Below, piece after piece: positions 35,788 to 44,090 of a DNA stretch of 64,000 nucleotides. Below the pieces are notes generated by a model. It saw only the letters and a program-made list of their open reading frames with translations. It was not told the origin of the DNA and made no database searches. The position numbers and the translations under genes were made by a program. How positions within the stretch are numbered: the first letter of the stretch is position 1; the number at the start of each line of letters is the position of its first letter. This stretch comes from Flammeovirgaceae bacterium UBA7330 (lineage in GTDB: Bacteria; Bacteroidota; Bacteroidia; Cytophagales; Cyclobacteriaceae), in contig DKPQ01000023.1 of assembly GCA_002471275.1 (NCBI GenBank), positions 248,001 through 312,000 of the forward strand, in the 5' to 3' direction.

Positions 35788-36008
35788 TTATTGGCAGGAT
35801 CTTTCTTATCGTTGAAGAATATTGCAACAAATTGGATCAGAAAACCTAGCATCACAACGATAGGTCCAAGGGTCAATCCTAAAAACCCAAACCCATAGGG
35901 TTCACTATCAGAAGCCATAATTACAAATCCAATCAGGATCACAAGGACTCCCCCAATCATGATCATATAGTTCTTCTTTCCGAATGCGAATTTATTTTTA
36001 TCAGACAT
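35784..36008 (-). CDS. DUF3098 family small membrane protein
   Basis: A 74-aa protein with two hydrophobic segments (about residues 13-31 and 42-64) separated by the conserved DSEPYGFGF loop. It is a Bacteroidota-restricted family regularly found between ftsX and uppP. Function unknown; the context suggests envelope biogenesis or division. It overlaps uppP by 4 nt. Confidence 0.85.
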   Translation of the reverse strand: MSDKNKFAFGKKNYMIMIGGVLVILIGFVIMASDSEPYGFGFLGLTLGPIVVMLGFLIQFVAIFFNDKKDPANK

Positions 36009-36018
36009 ATTTTAAGCT

Positions 36019-36909
36019 TTAATACAATTCGTCCAGGGACATCCCCAGATATTTTCTTATGGCTCTGTAAGTACTAAAATAGCCAACCAGAACACCAACC
36101 AAAATGATTGAAGTAAACAAAATAGCAAGCTGTGTATGATCTTGTAGCTTCTCCAAATCTTCAATGCGGTTGTTTGCATAATACAGGAGCGCCACTAAAA
36201 ATATGCAGGTAATTGTCCCGGCAAGAAATCCATACCAGACAGCTCTCTTCAAAAAAGGCCCACGGATAAAGCTACCCTTGGCGCCAACAAGCTGCATGCT
36301 CCTGATCAGGAACCGTTGAGAAAACAACGCCAGCTTTATCGTATTGTTTATCAGGATCACCACCACTATCAATAGCAGGATAAAAAACCCCAACATGATC
36401 AGACCAATTTTAGTAATGTTGTCATTGATGCTTTCTATCAGCGATTCCACGTAAGCCACTTCAAAGACACCATTCATGGATTCAATCTCTTCTGTGATCA
36501 TCTTTAAAGAGTCAGTTGCCTGATATTCCGGCGCAATATTTACCACAAGTAAATCACGCAATGGGTTATCTCCCAGAAATTCTGTGAAATCCTCTCCTGT
36601 CTCTTCAATAAATTGCTTACTGGCCTCTTCCTTTGAAATAAATCTTACGCCCGGTGTGCCCTCTTTATTTAAGGTATAGGGTTGGGAACTAATGGATCGA
36701 TTGATCCTGGTTATTTCGGTATTGGTCAGCTGGTTGTTAAGAAATACCTGTATTTCAATGCTTTCCTGAATATTGAGCGTGAGCTTTTTGGTATGTACTA
36801 CCAGCAACCCAAAGATGCCAATCACCATCAATGCAAGCGTAATACTTAATGTAACGCTGACAAATGGGTAACTACCGAGTTTTCTTTTTTTGCGGGTCTT
36901 CTGTTCCAT
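36019..36909 (-). CDS. ftsX: Cell division protein FtsX
   Basis: A 296-aa membrane protein of the FtsX/permease family, which with the ATPase FtsE activates peptidoglycan hydrolases at the septum. After a basic N-terminus there is one membrane segment (about 20-45), a ~120-residue periplasmic domain with FISKEEASKQFIEETGEDF, then three more membrane segments (about 172-196, 220-245, 262-283). It ends KYLGMSLDELY. ftsE is not adjacent. Confidence 0.9.
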   Translation of the reverse strand: MEQKTRKKRKLGSYPFVSVTLSITLALMVIGIFGLLVVHTKKLTLNIQESIEIQVFLNNQLTNTEITRINRSISSQPYTLNKEGTPGVRFISKEEASKQFIEETGEDFTEFLGDNPLRDLLVVNIAPEYQATDSLKMITEEIESMNGVFEVAYVESLIESINDNITKIGLIMLGFFILLLIVVVILINNTIKLALFSQRFLIRSMQLVGAKGSFIRGPFLKRAVWYGFLAGTITCIFLVALLYYANNRIEDLEKLQDHTQLAILFTSIILVGVLVGYFSTYRAIRKYLGMSLDELY

Positions 36910-36952
36910 CCCGCCTCAAAACTAAGTAAAGTGAGGGATTTTTAAGTCGCTA

Positions 36953-37909
36953 TCAGTCTACCTTATTATTACGTACTATTTCCAGTTCATGAATAAGCAC
37001 CCGATCTGTGATCTGAGGTAGTGCAAGCACCTTATCCGTAGTCAGGAGTTTATAGTAGCGATTGTTGTGAAACAAATAGACATGCTTACTACTACTGCTG
37101 TTTATCTCCAGAATCTCATATGGATTGTCTTTGAAGTTGCCGTACAGGTGTAATTTTCCTTCGTAATACTTATACCTGATTTCATCATTGCTACGCTGTG
37201 AGGTCTTAATATCGATCCGCTCTGTAGCATTTATGATATCTGCATTGCTGGCTAATGGGATCTTAGCACTTTCAGACTTAAACTGATTATCTTCTGATCC
37301 GTCGCCTGGATTTGGTAAATCAACCTCAGGCACAAAATCACTGGACGTAGCATCAAGTTTATGGTCATCAGCAGATGATGAACCTGAAGAAGTTTCTACA
37401 AATGCAATTTCATTTTGCCCGGAAGGTTCAGCTTCCACATTGGAATCCTCAGTACTAACTTCCGCAACCTCTTCCATTGCTGTGGCCTCCGGAACCTGAT
37501 CGGTATTCTCAACAAAGAAACTTACGTTCTCAGGGTTGTTTCTTAGCAAGTCTTCTTCAAAAACAGTGGGTAGATAGGCTGATTCCGGGTTGATATCCTG
37601 ATCGGCAAAATAGTAAATACCTGTTCCGATGAAAGTCGCAGTCACCAAAGCTCCGGTGAGCTTGACGAGGCCAGGGTTTACAAGTTGTCCTACTTCCCAC
37701 CATGGTGTAGTAATATTAATTGCAGTGAGCCTGCTTTTCAGCTCAGCTTTTCGAAACTCTCCAAGACCTTTGATCACTTGCTGTTGGAATCCCAGTTCTT
37801 CACGAAGTGAGGGATCCCCTGCAAGCTGGCTTTCGAAAGCTTCAGTTGCTTCGGAATCCAGTTCATTCCGAAGGTAGGCATCGATTAATTCAGTTCTTTT
37901 GATACTCAT
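36953..37909 (-). CDS. Putative membrane anti-sigma factor
   Basis: A 318-aa protein with a short cytoplasmic domain (residues ~1-75: ELIDAYLRNELDSEATEAFE), one membrane segment (about 82-100) and a long acidic periplasmic region rich in Ser, Glu and Asp. The N-terminal YLRNELDSEATEAFE pattern resembles the helical region of zinc-finger anti-sigma proteins but lacks a HxxxCxxC zinc motif. It follows the ECF sigma gene by 10 nt, the classic arrangement. The C-terminal ~60 residues (KYYEGKLHLYGNF...) may be a small beta domain. The function is inferred from context. Confidence 0.7.
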   Translation of the reverse strand: MSIKRTELIDAYLRNELDSEATEAFESQLAGDPSLREELGFQQQVIKGLGEFRKAELKSRLTAINITTPWWEVGQLVNPGLVKLTGALVTATFIGTGIYYFADQDINPESAYLPTVFEEDLLRNNPENVSFFVENTDQVPEATAMEEVAEVSTEDSNVEAEPSGQNEIAFVETSSGSSSADDHKLDATSSDFVPEVDLPNPGDGSEDNQFKSESAKIPLASNADIINATERIDIKTSQRSNDEIRYKYYEGKLHLYGNFKDNPYEILEINSSSSKHVYLFHNNRYYKLLTTDKVLALPQITDRVLIHELEIVRNNKVD

Positions 37910-37919
37910 GCGGTATTTA

Positions 37920-38456
37920 TCAAAAAAAGTCTTTTTCGCTATAGCGTTCCCTGATCAAATGATCAAGTTTCTTTTTGCACTTATATTTTTTCGTTTTTGC
38001 CGTATCTGTGTTGGCAAAATTTAATTTCTCTGCGATGTCTGTCATTGACATTCCATCGAAATAATAAAAGGTCAAAATCTTTCTGCACGTCTCACCCAGC
38101 TCCTCGATACAACTCATTACCACACGGTACCTTTCATTCTCATCATGTCCCTGGAACTCCTCACCATCTACTTCCTCATGGGAGTGCCTGCTTTTCCTTT
38201 CCAACTCCTTCCTCCACTGATTCAAGCAAATACTGTACAAAAATGTACTGATCTTGGAAGTAAGCACCAGGTTTCCGCTTATGGCCTTCTGCCAAAAAGC
38301 CAGGAGGGCTTCCTGAAATACATCCTGAGCCTCGTCCTCCGTACCATTATTGGAGATAACAATTTTGGTCATCATCCGATAGTACTTCTTGTACAAATAG
38401 TCTAAGGCAGACTCATCCCCCCGTTTTATACGATCAAGTATCTCACTATCCTTCAT
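37920..38456 (-). CDS. ECF-type RNA polymerase sigma factor
   Basis: A 178-aa sigma-70 family protein. Region 2 (about residues 20-85) has YLYKKYYRMMTKIV and DEAQDVFQEALLAFWQKA, which contacts the -10 element. Region 4 (about 115-170) is a helix-turn-helix with LTFYYFDGMSMTDIAEKL. Its sequence resembles Bacteroidota ECF sigmas paired with small membrane anti-sigma proteins, and such a gene follows after 10 nt. Targets are unknown. The nearest downstream genes encode envelope functions (ftsX, uppP). Confidence 0.9.
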   Translation of the reverse strand: MKDSEILDRIKRGDESALDYLYKKYYRMMTKIVISNNGTEDEAQDVFQEALLAFWQKAISGNLVLTSKISTFLYSICLNQWRKELERKSRHSHEEVDGEEFQGHDENERYRVVMSCIEELGETCRKILTFYYFDGMSMTDIAEKLNFANTDTAKTKKYKCKKKLDHLIRERYSEKDFF

Positions 38457-38561
38457 ACACCATGGACCCGGGGATCCTTGTTATTAAATACTTTAAATGA
38501 CTGAAAAGTAACCAGTCACACCCCAAATTTTTCAACCTGTTCTCTATGTAAATTAAGGTAT

Positions 38562-39203
38562 TTATGGCATTAAGGCAATAACCTGGTCGCCGGTGGCGGC
38601 AAAAACCAGATCTCCAACCTTAGGTCTGATCTTATATGTTCCGGTAAAACTGCCATAGGCGGGCAACAGTCCGAACCCCTGAGAAAAATAGAAACAGGGT
38701 ACGGTAAGACCTTGTTTCGCTCTTCCCTTTAATCTGACAGCAGGATGAACATGCCCGGACATGTTGTAGAGGTCTGAGTCGGTCTTTTCGTGTGTGAAAT
38801 GAAAGGGACCCAGAGTCAGTTCATCATAGACATCCATCTTTGATGATTCATAAACCTCTTTGGAAAGAATATCATGATTCCCTTTTATTAGGATCATTTT
38901 ACATGAATGGTTATCCATCCAGGCATCAAAAAACTCCCATTCTACATTGAGGTCACTGTGAAAGAGATCCCCTAAAAAAACTATTTCCCGTGGGTTATAC
39001 TTATTGATTAGTAAGTCCAGTTTTTGAAGGTCACGGAAATGAATATCACCCGGCACTGCAATACCGTGCTTCCTGAAATGACCCGCTTTACCCAGATGTA
39101 GATCTGAAAGTATCAACATGGACCGATCTACCCAATAGATAGCTTTTCCTGGATCAAGGATCAAGTGCTGTCCTTCCAGCTGCAGATCAAAATCTTCCAT
39201 CAA
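38562..39203 (-). CDS. pdeM: Ligase-associated DNA damage response endonuclease PdeM
   Basis: A 213-aa calcineurin-like metallophosphoesterase. The di-metal motifs are SDLHLGKAGHFRKHG (near residue 32), FLGDLFHSD, KGNHD and SGHVHPA. The HFRKHGIAVP segment is characteristic of PdeM, part of a repair module with an Lhr-type helicase, an exonuclease and an ATP-dependent ligase. The helicase is two genes upstream; ligase and exonuclease are absent from this window. It overlaps the DUF2147 gene by 4 nt. Confidence 0.88.
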   Translation of the reverse strand: MMEDFDLQLEGQHLILDPGKAIYWVDRSMLILSDLHLGKAGHFRKHGIAVPGDIHFRDLQKLDLLINKYNPREIVFLGDLFHSDLNVEWEFFDAWMDNHSCKMILIKGNHDILSKEVYESSKMDVYDELTLGPFHFTHEKTDSDLYNMSGHVHPAVRLKGRAKQGLTVPCFYFSQGFGLLPAYGSFTGTYKIRPKVGDLVFAATGDQVIALMP

Positions 39204-39655
39204 CTTTCAGCCGGCAGCCAGGTTTGGGTCCTGTAAAGGAAATATAAATATCCTCGCACCTTTAACTTTCCACTCTCATCGAGCCAGATTTTACAATCAT
39301 AAATGTTGCCGTTTTCAGGATCCAATATCTCACCATCAGTATATTCTTCATCCCTGGGGTCGTATTCAAGGTTGGTGATTATTTCCATACCCAGCACTCT
39401 TTGGTCCCTTTTATCTCCTTTACACTCCGTACAAAGTGGATCCTGGGGTTCTCCTGGTTCCCGATATAGCTTCACTATTTTACCGAAATATTTATCGCCA
39501 TTTTTATAGATCTCGACAATAGAACGCGCTTTCCCCGAGTTGTCATCAATGGTCTTCCACTTACCAACAATCGATTGAGCAAGGGGTAATTGAGTAAATG
39601 AGATTAAGATAAAAGCGGTGATTAAGTACTTTAGTTTGTAATAATTGAACTTCAT
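39200..39655 (-). CDS. DUF2147 domain secreted protein
   Basis: A 151-aa protein with a signal peptide (about residues 1-26, ending LPLAQS) and a DUF2147 domain: VGKWKTIDDNSGKARSIVEI, KYFGKIVKLYREPGE, then GNIYDCKIWLDESGKLKVRGYL and ending RTQTWLPAES. It is a lipocalin-like family of unknown role. It lies between helicase and nuclease genes and overlaps both by 4 nt (ATGA-type junctions), so it is translationally coupled to DNA repair genes despite being exported. Confidence 0.85.
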   Translation of the reverse strand: MKFNYYKLKYLITAFILISFTQLPLAQSIVGKWKTIDDNSGKARSIVEIYKNGDKYFGKIVKLYREPGEPQDPLCTECKGDKRDQRVLGMEIITNLEYDPRDEEYTDGEILDPENGNIYDCKIWLDESGKLKVRGYLYFLYRTQTWLPAES

Positions 39656-42099
39656 AAATCAGATTTGTCAAAGTGTAATTGAAATTTGGCTATCTGGTCT
39701 CCAAGCTTTTCATTGCTAATACTATGTCTTCTGATGGAATCCACCAAAATAGGAAAAGCAAAAGGTGTGGGTCTTTCCGTATTTTTTAAAATGATTTTTT
39801 GTTCATTGATTCTCCGAATGGCTTCCAGCAACCTTGACTTCTCTAGCTGCAAGGTCATCACCTCATCCATGGCTTGCCTGATCAATAGATTGGACTGATC
39901 ATATTCTTCAAATACCTTGTAAAGTATGGAAGAAGATGCCTGAAGGTGTTTTGCACGAATGTTTTTCCCCGGATATCCTTGAAAAATCAAACCGGCAATG
40001 GTGGCCACATCCCTGAATTTCCTTGAAGCAAGCTCAGTTTTATTGATGGCATGCGCAATATCTTCCATCAGGTTTTCTTCGGAAAACAGGTCAAGCTCAA
40101 GTGCCTCCTCCAGAGGAGCCTCATCTTCTGATAGCAATTCAAAGCCATAGTCATTCATCGATATTGAGAAGGTGATACGCGCCAGTTTACCAATCCGATG
40201 AGCGATCACACCAGCTAACACTTCATGCACAAACATTCCTTCGAATGGATAGAAGAAGATATGAAAGCCATGATGTGTCTCTGTTCGCTCGATCAACAGG
40301 GTATCTTTATCTGGTAAACCGGACCATTTCTTTTGTAACTCAATGATGGGCTTAATGGTTTGCAATTCAACGTCGTTGTAATTGCCTTCCCCAGCCAATT
40401 GGATCTTCTCTCTGATCCCTTCGGCCAATAAAGAGGATAATGGCAACCTTCCTCCTCCCCAGGCCGGAGTGATCCCGCTTTTCTTGTTGGACTTTTTCAC
40501 CCTCACCGTCAGTTCATGAATATTGACAAACTCCAGGTTACGACCGGCAAACCAGAAGGTATCTCCGGGGTTTAGCTTTGACGCAAAATACTCCTCCACA
40601 GTACCCAGGTAGCCACCACTGGTAAATCTCACTTCTAATGAAGGATCTCCTACAATAGTGCCAATGGATAACTTGTGTCTCGTTGCTGCCCGTTTGTTGA
40701 TAATCTTGTAAACCCCATTGTCATTGTATACTTTGGAAAATTCATCATAGGCAGTGAGTGTATTTCCACCAGTAGTAATGAAATCCAAAGCCCATAGCCA
40801 TTCTTCTGAAGTGAGTAGCCTAAAAGAATAGGTATTTCTGACCTCCTCGAGGATGTCTAATGGTCGGAACCCACCACTTACGGCCAGCGTCACCAGGTAC
40901 TGAACCAAAACATCCATGGATTTTTCTAATGGCTTTCGGGTCTCAAATTTTTTGTCGTTGATTGCCTGTCTTAGTGCGGATGCTTCTATGAGCTCCAGTG
41001 AATGTGTAGGCACAAAATAGATCTTGCTCACCTCACCTGGACGATGTCCACTCCGGCCTGCCCGTTGAAAAAACCTGGATACTCCTTTAGGTCCCCCGAT
41101 TTGAATTACGGTGTCAACCGGTCGGAAATCCACTCCCAGATCGAGGCTGGATGTACACACCACACATTTAAGTTTCTGAGCATGCAGGGCTTCTTCAACC
41201 CAAATTCTAATGTCCTGGTTGATACTCCCATGATGCATGGCGATCACACCCGCCATCTCAGGGTAGTTGTTGACGATAGCCTGGTACCATAGCTCCGTTT
41301 GTGATCTTGTATTGGTAAAAAGTAATGTGGTCTTACTTTGTTGAATGATTGGGATGATCTTATGAAGCAGATGTGTGCCCAGATGACCACTCCAGGGAAG
41401 TGAATCCACTTCGTCAGGCAAAATGGACTCAACCATCACTTTCTTTTCTACATCAGATCGGATTTCAACCGCATGCTTATAAAGGTCCTCACCAAGCAGT
41501 ACGCGTTTGGCTTGTTTCAGATTACCGATGGTTGCAGAAATCCCCCAAACTTTCAGAGGTTTTCTGGTAATTGATTTAAGTCTGGAAATGGCTAGCTCAG
41601 TCGCAACCCCTCGTTTTGTGCCGAGAATTTCATGCCATTCATCTACAATGATGGATTGCAGGTTTCTAAAATAATGCGGGTAATCGGATTGACTCAACAG
41701 GATATGCAGACTTTCCGGTGTGATCACCAAAGCCTCCGGAGCATGCTTCTTTTGGTTTTGTCGCTCTGTAGCCGTGGTATCACCAGTCCGCATCCCAACT
41801 TCCCAGTTTATCTTTAATTCAAGGGCCGCTTCCTGCATGGCTCTTTGAATATCTTTGGCCAGAGCCCGTAATGGAGTGACCCACAGCACTCTCAATGAGG
41901 ATCTTTCGAGTTGTTCTTCCTGCAGGTATTCCAGCAGACAGGGAATCCACAAGGCATAAGTTTTTCCGCTTCCTGTGGGAGCGTTTAGCAGACCACTTTT
42001 TCCTTCCAGGTAAGCTTGCCAGGTATCCAACTGAAACTGGAATGGCTTCCATCCCTTTGATTCCATCCAATCGAGACCGATGGTGGTAATCTTATCCAT
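39652..42099 (-). CDS. Ligase-associated DEXH-box DNA helicase (Lhr family)
   Basis: An 815-aa superfamily 2 helicase of the Lhr-core type. Walker A NAPTGSGKTYALW (near residue 38), Walker B DEWHEILGTKRG (DEWH instead of the commoner DEVH), motif III GISATIGN, motif VI RAGRSGHRPG, followed by the Lhr winged-helix and DUF4145/core C-terminal part (GITPAWGGGRLPLSS). It probably unwinds DNA in strand-break repair together with PdeM. Its ATG immediately follows the toxin gene's TAA stop (TAAATG), so it is likely transcribed from the toxin-antitoxin promoter or an internal one. Confidence 0.9.
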   Translation of the reverse strand: MDKITTIGLDWMESKGWKPFQFQLDTWQAYLEGKSGLLNAPTGSGKTYALWIPCLLEYLQEEQLERSSLRVLWVTPLRALAKDIQRAMQEAALELKINWEVGMRTGDTTATERQNQKKHAPEALVITPESLHILLSQSDYPHYFRNLQSIIVDEWHEILGTKRGVATELAISRLKSITRKPLKVWGISATIGNLKQAKRVLLGEDLYKHAVEIRSDVEKKVMVESILPDEVDSLPWSGHLGTHLLHKIIPIIQQSKTTLLFTNTRSQTELWYQAIVNNYPEMAGVIAMHHGSINQDIRIWVEEALHAQKLKCVVCTSSLDLGVDFRPVDTVIQIGGPKGVSRFFQRAGRSGHRPGEVSKIYFVPTHSLELIEASALRQAINDKKFETRKPLEKSMDVLVQYLVTLAVSGGFRPLDILEEVRNTYSFRLLTSEEWLWALDFITTGGNTLTAYDEFSKVYNDNGVYKIINKRAATRHKLSIGTIVGDPSLEVRFTSGGYLGTVEEYFASKLNPGDTFWFAGRNLEFVNIHELTVRVKKSNKKSGITPAWGGGRLPLSSLLAEGIREKIQLAGEGNYNDVELQTIKPIIELQKKWSGLPDKDTLLIERTETHHGFHIFFYPFEGMFVHEVLAGVIAHRIGKLARITFSISMNDYGFELLSEDEAPLEEALELDLFSEENLMEDIAHAINKTELASRKFRDVATIAGLIFQGYPGKNIRAKHLQASSSILYKVFEEYDQSNLLIRQAMDEVMTLQLEKSRLLEAIRRINEQKIILKNTERPTPFAFPILVDSIRRHSISNEKLGDQIAKFQLHFDKSDL

Positions 42100-42477
42100 T
42101 TAAGCTTTGATGAAATGAAAATTGTATTGATGAATCACCTCATCTGCGGTAACCAAAGGCATATTTTCGACAACAGACTGAGCAATCAATATTCTGTCGA
42201 AAGGATCCCGATGAATCAATGGAAGTTCGCCAGTATATAAAGCATGATGATGATTAAAATCCATCACACTAAAGAATTTCCGCTCCAACAACTCATTGAA
42301 ATCCATTTTGAATGAAAGTTTTCCAATTTGCCTTTTAACCTCAATTTCATAAAATGTAATGCTGCTAACAAACAAGCTGTTTTCACCATCTTCCATTAAC
42401 CGCTTGATGGGGTCCTGAACCTTATGAGGAGACACTAAAGACCAAATCAAGATATGTGTATCTAATAATAATCTCAT
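42100..42477 (-). CDS. VapC-type PIN-domain toxin
   Basis: A 125-aa PIN-domain ribonuclease, the toxin half of a type II module. The acidic metal-binding residues are D6 (LLLDTHILIW), E44 (TFYEIEVK), D93 (DPFDRILIAQ) and D111 (LVTADEVI). All are intact, so an active RNase is expected. It lies 15 nt after the Phd/YefM-like antitoxin and directly abuts the helicase gene. Confidence 0.92.
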   Translation of the reverse strand: MRLLLDTHILIWSLVSPHKVQDPIKRLMEDGENSLFVSSITFYEIEVKRQIGKLSFKMDFNELLERKFFSVMDFNHHHALYTGELPLIHRDPFDRILIAQSVVENMPLVTADEVIHQYNFHFIKA

Positions 42478-42492
42478 TTACTTTAGCAGATT

Positions 42493-42795
42493 TCACTTGT
42501 ACTTTGTATGAATTTTACCATCTACCTCCTCAGGTGAATTCGGATCCTCAATATCTTCCTGCATCGTAGAATCTGCTATTTGTTGATTTACCTCTTTACT
42601 ATCCCAATCCTCTGTTAATCTGATCTGATCCCGATATTTCCCGAAAGGAAAAGGTCTCTTTTTCTTCTCCTTCACCGGCTTCACTTCAGCGACAATCTTT
42701 CCCGCCTTTGCCAGGTACACAGTCTCGCCCTCCTGCACCATACTGATGATCTTGGACAGGTTGGTTTTAGCCTCATGGATGTTATATTTTTTCAT
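42493..42795 (-). CDS. Phd/YefM-type antitoxin
   Basis: A 100-aa protein. Residues 1-45 form the Phd/YefM DNA-binding and dimerisation fold (MKKYNIHEAKTNLSKIISMV, then ETVYLAKAGKIVAEVKPV). The acidic C-terminal half (QADSTMQEDIEDPNSPEEVDGK region) would wrap the VapC toxin. It should repress its own promoter; a tandem palindromic repeat touches its start codon (42797-42820). The pairing of a Phd-fold antitoxin with a PIN toxin is common in Bacteroidota. Confidence 0.9.
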   Translation of the reverse strand: MKKYNIHEAKTNLSKIISMVQEGETVYLAKAGKIVAEVKPVKEKKKRPFPFGKYRDQIRLTEDWDSKEVNQQIADSTMQEDIEDPNSPEEVDGKIHTKYK

Positions 42796-42796
42796 A

Positions 42797-42820
42797 CTTA
42801 GCTAAGTTAGCTAAGTTAGC
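42797..42820. promoter_or_regulatory. Tandem palindromic operator upstream of the toxin-antitoxin genes
   Basis: CTTAGCTAAG (42797-42806) is a perfect palindrome. The 9-mer TTAGCTAAG repeats directly at 42798 and 42807, with a partial TTAGC at 42816. The array ends one base before the antitoxin ATG, the place expected for an autoregulatory Phd-type operator. Confidence 0.65.
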
Positions 42821-42836
42821 AACGAAAAGTAAGATG

Positions 42837-43220
42837 TTAAAGTTTGCTTCCTATAACCGGTATCTCATTTCTTCTAAAGAATAGCACTACTAAGCTGCTG
42901 AAGAAAACTACCAAGGCATAATAAAAGAGTAAACCACCGTCACCCTTCACTTCAATACCCAAAACTGTTAGATGGAAGAAAATAGCACCAGAAATCACCC
43001 CCAGTGCCAAAATGGCTCCATAAACCCTGACTTTGGGTATCAGTAGTGAAATACCAGCGATCAACTCAACAATCCCTGAACCGATCCTGCCTGCAGGTTC
43101 CATCCCCACCTGAGTGAAGATATAGATACTTTCTTCTGCCCCGTTGAACTTAAAAAACAATGTCTGTAGCAGGATTATAGCAGCTATAATGCTGAGTACC
43201 CATTCAATTATTTTTTTCAT
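42837..43220 (-). CDS. DoxX family membrane protein
   Basis: A 127-aa integral membrane protein with four hydrophobic segments. DoxX landmarks: LFFKFNGAEESIYIF after the first helix and GRIGSGIVELIAGISLLIP in the second. Distant relatives are subunits of quinone-linked oxidoreductases or catechol-metabolism proteins; the role here is unknown. It is probably monocistronic, with the toxin-antitoxin genes 41 nt downstream on the same strand. Confidence 0.82.
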   Translation of the reverse strand: MKKIIEWVLSIIAAIILLQTLFFKFNGAEESIYIFTQVGMEPAGRIGSGIVELIAGISLLIPKVRVYGAILALGVISGAIFFHLTVLGIEVKGDGGLLFYYALVVFFSSLVVLFFRRNEIPVIGSKL

Positions 43221-43293
43221 GTCGGACTACATTTAAATTGGATCAATATTTAGTTAATTTACTATTTTCTTCCCTCAGTTCATCTTTACTCAC

Positions 43294-43689
43294 ATGTCAA
43301 ATAAATTCCAACCAGGAATAAAATTTAGAAGCATCCATGATTTCCTGAATCACATCAGCGAAGATGAGTCATTGATTGTTGACACATTAAGGAACTTGAT
43401 ACTTGAGGAGATCCCTGATGTCAAGGAAATGCTATCCTATAATGTACCATTTTATTCGAGAAAGCAACGGATCTGTCACATATGGCCAGCCAGTATTCCC
43501 TGGGGAAATACCCCGATGGATGGTGTCCAGTTGGGATTTTCAAAAGGTTATTTAATCGATCATCCGGCAATAGAAATGGGTGGCCGAAAAGAGGTTGGTG
43601 TCATGACATTTCACAAACTCCATGATATTGAGGAAGACCTTATTCGATCCCTTTTACTGGAGGCCTTGCTCATTGATAATGAGACTTAA
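43294..43689 (+). CDS. DUF1801 (YdhG-like) domain protein
   Basis: A 131-aa cytoplasmic protein of the DUF1801/YdhG group. The recognisable core is LILEEIPDVKEMLSYNVPFYSRKQRICHI (about residues 31-60) followed by GFSKGYLI. Structures in this family resemble the frataxin fold, but the role is unknown. Its TAA stop overlaps the TAA of the convergent DUF2784 gene (TTAA). Confidence 0.78.
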   Translation: MSNKFQPGIKFRSIHDFLNHISEDESLIVDTLRNLILEEIPDVKEMLSYNVPFYSRKQRICHIWPASIPWGNTPMDGVQLGFSKGYLIDHPAIEMGGRKEVGVMTFHKLHDIEEDLIRSLLLEALLIDNET

Positions 43690-44060
43690 GGTCTGGCAAT
43701 CCTCCCCTGAAAGTACTTGATGATCGCCATGATCACTCCAAAGGCCAGGCCAGCCGCTGTAGCAATGTCCACATAGGTTTTGTTAAAATCAATTCCGATT
43801 AGTTTCTCTGCCACATATTCAGTGAATGAACTTGGCAGGTTTCTTTCACCAAGCTGCCGCTTGATATCCCATTGCCAGTCTGTCAAAGGGCAATAACCAA
43901 TGGTGCCTACATACCAACCAATTAATAGCCAGGCCACCAATGTGATGAGCAAGGCAACCTGGTGGACTCTTTGTGTCTTCGGATGAATCCAACCCAATAA
44001 GACAAACAATATAAACGCCGAATGAAAAACTGTAAATCCTATGTCATAGAGCTGAAGCAT
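43686..44060 (-). CDS. DUF2784 family membrane protein
   Basis: A 124-aa membrane protein with three to four hydrophobic segments. The family signature GYCPLTDWQWDIKRQLGE (about residues 60-77) lies in the loop after the second helix, followed by a last helix with GLAFGVIMAIIKYF. Function unknown. It follows the ENPP gene by 30 nt on the same strand. Confidence 0.8.
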   Translation of the reverse strand: MLQLYDIGFTVFHSAFILFVLLGWIHPKTQRVHQVALLITLVAWLLIGWYVGTIGYCPLTDWQWDIKRQLGERNLPSSFTEYVAEKLIGIDFNKTYVDIATAAGLAFGVIMAIIKYFQGRIARP

Positions 44061-44090
44061 TCCTCTAATAACAGGAAAATATTCTAAATA

